From NCBI GenBank assembly GCA_030844625.1, contig JAUUNJ010000052.1, positions 1 to 11,427 on the forward strand: DNA of 11,427 nt. The letters are read 5' to 3'. The position numbers were made by a program, and so were the translations under genes. The notes under the pieces are model-generated. The model was not told the origin of the DNA and made no database searches. It worked only from the letters and a program-made list of their open reading frames with translations. The stretch's first letter is position 1. The number at the start of each line of letters is the position of its first letter. Below, piece by piece: positions 6,701 through 11,427 of this stretch. This DNA comes from Roseburia sp. GTDB taxonomy: Bacteria > Bacillota > Clostridia > Lachnospirales > Lachnospiraceae.

Positions 6701-8407
6701 TATGGGAATAATGGAACTGTTTTTGAATTTAATACAACAAAAAAATCGGTTGCAGGGCATTATGAATTAGGGGAAAAAATGCAGGTTCAGCAGATTTATT
6801 CATCCAATGGAGTTGTTTATGTCCGTTATGAAAAAGAGGGAACACAGTACATTGCGCCCCTGAAAAGTTTTGAATATCAGGAGAAGAAAATTGTAACAAG
6901 AAGTGATCATATTACTATGACTTATGGAAAAGAACAGGTTAGAAAAGCTTATCTGGATTCTGTTCCAAAGAATGATTACTCAACGGAACAGAGCCATTAT
7001 AAAGTGGTACCAAAAGCCAGTGCGTCATATCAGGCAGGAGAATTATCGGCGAATGTAATCGCAGATACATTAAAACGATTGAATTATGCAAGATGGCAGT
7101 GCGGATTAAATTCTGTCAGTCTAAAGAACCAGTACATGATCCGTTCACAAAAAGGGGCAGTATTATTAAAAGCAGTCGGGGAGTTGACTCATGATCCAAG
7201 CCAGCCGGATGATATGTCAGATGATTTCTATAAGGAAGGATGTGCAGGAGTTGGTGCGGATATTGATTATTCCGGAAATGTATCCTGGGGAGACGATTTG
7301 GTAAGCTCAATTTTCGGTTATCTGAACGATGTAGATAATATGTATGCCGGTATTGGACACAGACTGAGCCTTTTGGATAAAAAAGCAGATGCTACAAGTT
7401 TTGGATTTTGTGGATGGTATAGTGATTTGTCTATGTATTATGCAACAGAAGAACTTAACAATAATGAATCATATTACGCATGGCCATCGGCAGGATATTT
7501 TCCATCAGAGGGAATTGATATTAATGCCCAATGGCATATTGTTACAGATTTTAACTGGGGAAAAAATCTAAAAGTTACATTTCAGGTCGGAACTAAAAAA
7601 TATGAAACTACACAAGTTTATTACGAGGCAGATTACAGTGCTTTTTATTTCGATCTGCCGAAAGAATTAAAGAATGAATTAACCGGAGGAAAAAGGAAGT
7701 TTGGTGATGGAAAAGCTGTTCAGGTAAGTCTGACAGGGCTCGTGGATGAAAAGGGGAATGAAATTATAGTCTCCTATCCGGTAAAATTTGTTGTCACAAG
7801 CCCGGATGAAGAAAATGATGACGACAAGGATAAAGATGCAGTAGTAAGCAAAAAGAAAGTTACCAATGTGACTGTCGCTGCGGCGAACCGCCCATATGGA
7901 GCGAAAACATTTTACGGAAAGAAAAACAGTAAGATTTCACTTAAGGCTAAAGTTGTGGGAACCGGTACATTGAGTAAAAAAGTGACATGGAGCAGCAGTA
8001 ACAAAAAAGTAGCAACAGTAAATAAAACAACCGGAAAGGTAAAAATACGCGCATCGAAAGGAACAGCAAAAATTACAGCTACATCTGTGGATGATACCTC
8101 AAAGAAAGTTACGATTACAATAAAGGCGGTCGGTAAGCGAAAAGTTAATAAAGTGCTGAAAGTGAAAAATAAGACGGTAAAATTAAAAAAGAAAAGCGCA
8201 ACGGCACAGATAAAAATTAAGAAGTATACCAAGAAAACCACAGATAAAGTTACTTATAAAGTAAAATCAGGTAAAAAATATGTTAAAGTTGATAAGTATG
8301 GTGTTATCACTTGTAAAGTTAAGCCGGGCAAAAAAGTAAAGACGGCAAAAATACAGGTAAAATGCGGCAAGCGTAAGCAGGTGATAAAAATTAAAATTTC
8401 AAAATAA
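3725..8407 (+). CDS. Large secreted modular surface protein: LRR_5 (BspA-like), Big_2, propeller-like, CAP and Lys-rich C-terminal domain
   Basis: This 1560-residue exported protein is probably wall-associated. An N-terminal Sec signal peptide ends near residues 28-29 (basic start MNKR, hydrophobic core, then MYAA). Modules in order: six exact 23-residue LRR_5 units (68-205); a small beta module (about 228-320); a lectin-like beta-sandwich (about 325-448) ending in DRAYLDNVRVY; a Big_2 domain (about 455-532, ITWTSSDEKVAVV); five more 23-residue LRR_5 units (560-674); a region of repeated aromatic strands resembling a beta-propeller (about 730-1055); a CAP/SCP-like domain (about 1105-1245; RLNYARWQCGL, ELTHDP with H1156, and GHR at 1211-1213); a WPSAGYFP segment and beta domain (about 1253-1358); an acidic linker; a Big_2 domain (about 1375-1468, VTWSSSNKKVATV); and a Lys-saturated Big_2-like tail (1471-1560). 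There is no LPXTG motif or C-terminal membrane helix. The gene is monocistronic, between two terminators. A role in adhesion or wall interaction is likely; ligand and any enzymatic activity are unknown. Confidence 0.9.
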   Translation: MNKRLISVVMSVCISVASVMSADVTMYAAENTTNTLESNSTTKSAVSDFVIENGVLTGYNGTGGNVVIPDTVTEILNDAFYGNDDIISVTIPDTVKKIERESFRFCENLESVSLPANLQSIEIGTFEACNRLKKINLPDTIKSIGAYAFDYCNELQNIVVPKSVTTIGEYAFSNIWNLESVVIPNTVTSIGTGAFSTENMKIVGAKGSEAEVYANKNSIGFVESGENAQIIMQTSGTGSLSVKKDGKEVTTGTTLKSGDCITITTSHNMAGQIVTANGADITSAVIKPNSWGNQIGYVESESALKERKYIVLGDTTISAQFLNLGTVNQVLNAEDSNISFNVSGEQTFKSNIFMGRTVMELNNHSKGTATITASVQGPGYVSFDYLCEVYDKDDFRFLIDNKVMDSYVHDNCWKTATYQLSSGKHTITWQYQGTDDTDRAYLDNVRVYTDNSLIPVNDMTINDDSVDLKINEAKKLDVTLLPKEAEGKKITWTSSDEKVAVVTNGTVTGVGKGKAVITAEIEGLKDKCTVYVTNYKMNGDFELQGNTITAYYGDASKVILPQEAGQIGNNAFKDHTEIREIDFGSTLNEIGAYAFYGCTGISEVVIPDNVTEIGRNAFAYCDSLENIVIGKGVTKIPHFAFFKDTNLKTVAIPATVTEIDNDAFSKSDNVVIYCEKDSAAYNYAIKRGLHYCLVDGEILGESFDSSPYEVIDKEEAIAQDFQNVLGTEILVDADTEYTYYLSGTKLYRQDIARNIFDATYIYDMKSVPSSIYVKDSVIYYATAQNSQTLITGYDVFKSKETFSMSFPINIYSAQFVVDGEQNFYFVKNSKDIYVYDKNAEELDKKILSNSAFASGMNEITLNYISKNNNVLFANFYSWGRELYYSEEYSFDSLSSSMNFSYSTKYYEGYRIVRNGNFIDDKYWIKNPDRANSAKWRFFDQEKYAVNQYGEIAEFDWNSKKEEKFDYEILFRIEKNNDYSVNASTSLGDNLYVYGNNGTVFEFNTTKKSVAGHYELGEKMQVQQIYSSNGVVYVRYEKEGTQYIAPLKSFEYQEKKIVTRSDHITMTYGKEQVRKAYLDSVPKNDYSTEQSHYKVVPKASASYQAGELSANVIADTLKRLNYARWQCGLNSVSLKNQYMIRSQKGAVLLKAVGELTHDPSQPDDMSDDFYKEGCAGVGADIDYSGNVSWGDDLVSSIFGYLNDVDNMYAGIGHRLSLLDKKADATSFGFCGWYSDLSMYYATEELNNNESYYAWPSAGYFPSEGIDINAQWHIVTDFNWGKNLKVTFQVGTKKYETTQVYYEADYSAFYFDLPKELKNELTGGKRKFGDGKAVQVSLTGLVDEKGNEIIVSYPVKFVVTSPDEENDDDKDKDAVVSKKKVTNVTVAAANRPYGAKTFYGKKNSKISLKAKVVGTGTLSKKVTWSSSNKKVATVNKTTGKVKIRASKGTAKITATSVDDTSKKVTITIKAVGKRKVNKVLKVKNKTVKLKKKSATAQIKIKKYTKKTTDKVTYKVKSGKKYVKVDKYGVITCKVKPGKKVKTAKIQVKCGKRKQVIKIKISK
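3926..4339 (+). repeat. LRR_5 repeat block 1: six 23-codon units within the surface-protein gene
   Basis: Protein residues 68-205 split into six units of exactly 23 residues, starting at 68, 91, 114, 137, 160 and 183. Each follows roughly [I/L/V]P-x-x-[V/L/I]-x-x-I-x-x-x-[A/T/S]F-x-x-x-x-x-L-x-x-[V/I]. This is the BspA/TpLRR-type leucine-rich repeat. At the DNA level the units are diverged; only short stretches such as ATACCGGATAC recur. That suggests an old duplication rather than recent expansion. Confidence 0.85.
5402..5746 (+). repeat. LRR_5 repeat block 2: five 23-codon units within the surface-protein gene
   Basis: Residues 560-674 form five further 23-residue LRR_5 units starting at 560, 583, 606, 629 and 652, with the same IPxxVTEIGxxAF pattern as block 1. 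The block is separated from block 1 by about 350 residues of lectin-like and Big_2 sequence. The last unit ends in the capping sequence VVIYCEKDSAAYNYA, a common terminus of such arrays (compare KIVGAKGSEAEVYA ending block 1). Confidence 0.85.
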
Positions 8408-8493
8408 TAACATTATCTGAAAACTTTATCAGGTTGCGGACATTGGAGATGCACACATGCCAATGGAGCAGCAAGAGAACTGACAGTATAGAA

Positions 8494-8549
8494 AAATATC
8501 CTTCTGAATTAATACGAAACCGAATAATTCAGAAGGATATTTAATTTTA
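8494..8549. terminator. Bidirectional intrinsic terminator between convergent genes
   Basis: A perfect 18-bp inverted repeat (8494-8511 with 8525-8542) has a 13-base loop. On the + strand it is followed by TTAATTTTA, and on the - strand by the complement of the A-run at 8492-8496 (TTTTTC). It lies between the stop of the surface-protein gene (8407) and the stop of the propeller gene (8584), so it can end both convergent transcripts. The rest of the 176-base intergenic region holds one weaker imperfect hairpin (8441-8465) and no gene. Confidence 0.9.
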
Positions 8550-8583
8550 TGTCTGTTTTTATATAAAACACTTTATTATAAAA

Positions 8584-10860
8584 TTAAAATTTTTCAAACT
8601 CAACCTTTTTATCTTTACCATATGTCTTTAGATTTAAAACCCTGATTCCAGAATTAGGGTCTACAATATACAGATAATCATTTATATAAAAACCTCTTAT
8701 GTCATAATCCTGATCCAGTTCAATCTCCACAAGCTTTTTAAATTTCTTGTTTTTGTAAGTGTATAACAAATAAGTATTAGGAGTGTCTGAATAGGTGGCT
8801 GCCGCAAAACCGATTAAGCCTTTCTCAGAGTCAATCATAAGCGCTTTATAATTGTCTAATGCTTCAGCATAATCATAATCTTCTATTATTAATTTTGCTT
8901 CCTGAGAAGCCTTTCCGTCACTTACATCATACATTTCCAGTTTAAGTGATTCCCAGTTGCCGGTTTCTGCGTCGGTGTCTACGCCCAGACCAAAGAGTTT
9001 GTTGTCAGTATAAAAATGAAGATAATCTGAAAAACCCGGAAGCTTCAGCTTACCGATAATCTTAGGATTTTCAATGTCTGAAAAATCCACAGAGAATAAT
9101 GGGTCTGTATTTTCGTATGTTACGAAATAACCGTAATTACCAAAAAATCTTGAAGAATATATGGACTCGCCTTTGGCAATGTTGTTAATTTCGGCTTTGA
9201 CATTTAAATCTTGATCCAGGACAAAAATATTGCTGGTTTCCTCTTCGGTATCTCCCATATCTGAGTCTTCGTTAGTATGGAAAAGCAGCTTTCTGTTTTT
9301 ATCATAATAATTAATTCTTGTTTCTACATAAGTTTCAGAATTTTCTGTTGTTACGAAACGAAGATATCCGTCTTTTTCATCAAAATTCAGGTTATCATAG
9401 GAACTGCCATCAACCGTTGTGTCTGCCACAAATTCAATCTTATCTCCATTATAGTTATATTTGAAAATCTGAATGTTATCCGTGTATTTATATACACCTG
9501 TGTCTTTATAAGCTGTAATGCTGTCAACATCAATGTCCTCAAAATACTTTTGGATGGATTTCTTTGTAGAGCGGTCGAGTTTAACTTTTTTATGGTCAAA
9601 TATTTTAATGTCCGTATTTTTCATCGCTTTTTTACCGGACGAAGTGTCAGAAATTTCTTTTTCATCCGTTATATTGTTGATTAGATACAGATGATCGTAG
9701 CTTGCATACAGGGTTGAAGTGCCTCCGGCAACCGCAAGGGAATCACAGAAGGTTTCGGAGTCATTAATATTAAGTGCGGTAATCACAGTATACCTCTGCT
9801 CCTCAATGTGTGTTGGAAGATAAATGCAGTCGTAAGGCATAAGTTTTCCATTAATTGAAGGAACGCATTTGTCCTTAGTTAATGAATACATATTCTTATC
9901 GGAAATAGTGTATAAAAAACCGTCGTTCATTCTGGAAGAAATATAATCTCCGTCCTGGATATTCTCACAAATCTGTTCCGGTTGTTTTCTATCTGAAATA
10001 TCGTATGTGTAAATAACGGTCTCATTGTCAGCCCAATAGCCAATATCATAACATGCTGTGCTGTATTTAGCACTATTCAGCATGCTGTTGTCTAATATAT
10101 TTGTATATCTGGTTCCAACGGCAACCAGCTTATTTTCAGAAACATAAATTTCCTGAATGGTTTCGTCATATAAGGAACTTTTCTTAAAAGTTATGACCGA
10201 CATCTTTTCTAAATTCATTCCGTCGGCTTTGGTAATAATGATTTTATATGTTTCTTTTTTATCATTATATGTGAGTGTGTAAATATATTGTCCATCTGTT
10301 TTTACAATGTCACCTTCGTGAACGTTTTGGGTCTGTTCATTGGTGTCATAGTAATTAGTGTCGGAGTTTGCGGCGGATTCTCTGTCAGCGTCCATGCTTT
10401 TACCGGTGGAAGCTGAATTGGAAAAACTATCTTCAAGGGCATCCTTAGCACCGTAAGACACATTTATGGTTGTTGAAGCAACCTTCATTCTGGTATAGAT
10501 TTCAGAATAGTCAGAGGCTGTGGTAAAAGAAGCAGGTGCTGTACCGGAACTTTCTGAAATTCCGGTAGAATATTCTGATTCAGAATGGATGACGAAAGTA
10601 CCGGAACTTTCTGTATCTTTATTGTCATTGAAATATGCTATGCCTATAATTAAAATTACACAGGCAGCAGCGGCAGATGCAAATGCATACATCCTTTTTC
10701 CTGATAATTTTTTCTTTGGAATTATTTTGTTATTTTTTATTTCATTCAACAGTTTTTCGTCTACAATATTTTTGGTATTTATTTTTTCACTGTCATTTAA
10801 AATTTTATTTGCAATGTCAAGGTTGTCATTCTCTATATCATTATGAAAGATATTTTTCAT
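8584..10860 (-). CDS. Membrane-anchored beta-propeller domain protein, probable sensor/anti-sigma partner of the adjacent ECF sigma factor
   Basis: This 758-residue protein has a hydrophilic cytoplasmic N-terminus (about 1-56), one transmembrane helix (about 57-77, FASAAAACVILIIGIAYF), a Ser/Thr/Glu-rich linker (about 80-170) and a large extracytoplasmic beta-propeller of the COG4880 / Beta_propel type. Family landmarks are NVHEGDIVKTDGQYIYTL (179-196; the family form usually contains VDEADIVKTDG), SRFFGNYGYFVTYENTDPLF (570-589), the following VDFSDIENPKIIG, LPGFSDYLHF (607-616) and LEMYDVSD (641-648). It begins with the ATG immediately after the sigma-factor stop (TAGATG), served by GGAGGT seven bases upstream. 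Topology (cytoplasmic domain, one TM, external sensor) and strict coupling to a sigma gene suggest an anti-sigma role. The N-terminus has no HxxxCxxC zinc anti-sigma motif, so this role is inferred, not shown. Propellers of this family have no established enzymatic activity that I can name. Confidence 0.88.
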   Translation of the reverse strand: MKNIFHNDIENDNLDIANKILNDSEKINTKNIVDEKLLNEIKNNKIIPKKKLSGKRMYAFASAAAACVILIIGIAYFNDNKDTESSGTFVIHSESEYSTGISESSGTAPASFTTASDYSEIYTRMKVASTTINVSYGAKDALEDSFSNSASTGKSMDADRESAANSDTNYYDTNEQTQNVHEGDIVKTDGQYIYTLTYNDKKETYKIIITKADGMNLEKMSVITFKKSSLYDETIQEIYVSENKLVAVGTRYTNILDNSMLNSAKYSTACYDIGYWADNETVIYTYDISDRKQPEQICENIQDGDYISSRMNDGFLYTISDKNMYSLTKDKCVPSINGKLMPYDCIYLPTHIEEQRYTVITALNINDSETFCDSLAVAGGTSTLYASYDHLYLINNITDEKEISDTSSGKKAMKNTDIKIFDHKKVKLDRSTKKSIQKYFEDIDVDSITAYKDTGVYKYTDNIQIFKYNYNGDKIEFVADTTVDGSSYDNLNFDEKDGYLRFVTTENSETYVETRINYYDKNRKLLFHTNEDSDMGDTEEETSNIFVLDQDLNVKAEINNIAKGESIYSSRFFGNYGYFVTYENTDPLFSVDFSDIENPKIIGKLKLPGFSDYLHFYTDNKLFGLGVDTDAETGNWESLKLEMYDVSDGKASQEAKLIIEDYDYAEALDNYKALMIDSEKGLIGFAAATYSDTPNTYLLYTYKNKKFKKLVEIELDQDYDIRGFYINDYLYIVDPNSGIRVLNLKTYGKDKKVEFEKF

Positions 10861-11397
10861 CTACTTTACCTCCAGATCGTTTTTGATTTTTGCAAGACTG
10901 CGGTTTAATCTTGACCTTACAGTGGATGGATTCATGGATAAAATCTGTGCTGCTTCATGGCTTTTATAGCCTTCCACAATACAAAGAGATATAATCATCC
11001 GGTCAAGCTGTGGTAATTTGGAAATGGCATTCTGAATGTCAGTCCGTTCATCCTGTGCGGATAAATCATTTTCTGATTTCAAATTGTAGTCGTCAATATT
11101 TCTTGCATCCGGATTAAATACGGAAAAACGGGAATATTTTGACCTGAGCATTTTTTTGCATTTGTTGGTGAGGATTTTCAGAATCCATTGCTCAAATTTT
11201 GAAGAATCTTTCAGTTTAGATATCCCCTTATATGCATCCAGCACAGTGTCGCTGACAATATCCTCCGCCAATGTTCCATTGCCCATTATGTAAAATGCCA
11301 TTTTGTATAAATCAGTACAAATAGACCTGTAAATGCTGGCAAACGCCTCATTATCATTTTTCATCGCCATTAATACAGCTTTTTCATCAAATTTCAT
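10861..11397 (-). CDS. ECF-type sigma-70 family RNA polymerase sigma factor
   Basis: This 178-residue protein has the two-domain architecture of extracytoplasmic-function sigma factors. Region 2 (about 13-88) includes GNGTLAEDIVSDTVLDAYKG, matching the AEDivqetFl core of region 2.2-2.3, and FEQWILKILTNKCKKMLR (region 2.4, -10 recognition). A linker of about 30 residues follows. Region 4 (about 122-173) carries ISKLPQLDRMIISLCIVEGY and the helix-turn-helix SHEAAQILSMNPSTVRSRLN for -35 recognition. Length and domains are complete, with no sigma-1 or sigma-3 region. The ATG at 11397 is preceded by AGAAGGT (11404-11410) with a six-base spacer; later in-frame ATGs at residues 10 and 12 would cut the first helix and have no better site. 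It is the first gene of a two-gene operon with the propeller protein. Such sigma factors usually activate their own promoter, which would lie at or beyond the right edge of the window. Confidence 0.95.
   Translation of the reverse strand: MKFDEKAVLMAMKNDNEAFASIYRSICTDLYKMAFYIMGNGTLAEDIVSDTVLDAYKGISKLKDSSKFEQWILKILTNKCKKMLRSKYSRFSVFNPDARNIDDYNLKSENDLSAQDERTDIQNAISKLPQLDRMIISLCIVEGYKSHEAAQILSMNPSTVRSRLNRSLAKIKNDLEVK
10868..10873 (-). promoter_or_regulatory. Shine-Dalgarno site coupling the propeller gene to the sigma-factor gene
   Basis: GGAGGT on the - strand lies inside the last codons of the sigma gene, seven bases before the propeller ATG at 10860. It fixes that start codon and implies that both proteins are made from one transcript, with a strong site for the second gene. 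Confidence 0.8.
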
Positions 11398-11427
11398 ATA
11401 GTTACCTTCTCTTCCGGTTTAAAGCTT

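Noticed and set aside
7912..8241. A 109-codon frame on the - strand opposite the Lys-rich end of the surface protein.
   Set aside because: It is the complement of AAA/AAG-rich codons, giving a Phe/Leu-rich false membrane-like protein. It has no ribosome site and sits wholly inside a confident gene.
8411..8491. An in-frame stretch of 26 codons after the double TAA of the surface-protein gene, containing GCGHWRCTH.
   Set aside because: Two tandem stop codons precede it and it has no start codon of its own at a ribosome site. The Cys/His pattern is most likely chance.
9277..9684. A 135-codon frame on the + strand inside the propeller gene.
   Set aside because: Its Phe/Ile/Cys-rich composition is that of an antisense shadow. 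The propeller gene on the other strand has clear family motifs across the same bases.
10861..11397. A zinc-binding anti-sigma signature near the sigma gene.
   Set aside because: Neither the sigma protein nor the first 56 residues of the propeller protein contains HxxxCxxC; the N-terminal part before the membrane helix has no Cys at all.

Overview
This window looks like chromosomal DNA from a low-GC anaerobic Firmicute, most likely a member of the Lachnospiraceae (Clostridia). The reasons are AT-rich codon use, strong GGAGG-type ribosome binding sites, a MacB-type ABC exporter paired with a VncR/OmpR-like two-component system, and a very large secreted protein built from LRR_5, Big_2 and CAP modules that ends in a lysine-saturated domain. 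The taxon is an inference from gene style; no rRNA or other marker gene is present.

Layout. On the + strand, positions 1-3548 hold a tight cluster: the 3' end of an ABC-transporter ATPase gene, a MacB/FtsX-type permease overlapping it by 7 bases, then (after a 104-base gap with its own extended -10 promoter) an OmpR-family response regulator and a sensor histidine kinase that overlap by one base. A strong intrinsic terminator (about 3610-3655) closes the cluster. A separate promoter (about 3661-3687) then drives a single 1560-residue secreted surface protein (3725-8407). Its modules in order are two blocks of BspA-like leucine-rich repeats, a lectin-like beta domain, Big_2 domains, a propeller-like stretch, a CAP/SCP domain and a Lys-rich wall-binding-like tail.

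On the - strand, reading in from the right end, are an ECF-type RNA polymerase sigma factor (11397-10861) and, abutting it with no gap, a membrane-anchored 758-residue beta-propeller protein (10860-8584), probably the sensor or anti-sigma partner. The two strands converge on a bidirectional terminator with a perfect 18-bp stem (8494-8542).

How the parts work together. The exporter plus two-component system is probably a self-contained envelope-stress or export module in which the kinase controls transporter expression. The sigma factor plus propeller protein looks like a second, independent envelope-sensing module. The large protein between them is a cell-surface effector or adhesin whose regulation is not visible beyond its own housekeeping-like promoter. 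No RNA genes, CRISPR array, complete mobile element or pseudogene was seen. The main points of interest are the modular surface protein with its lysine-rich C-terminal domain and the propeller protein as a possible unconventional anti-sigma factor.
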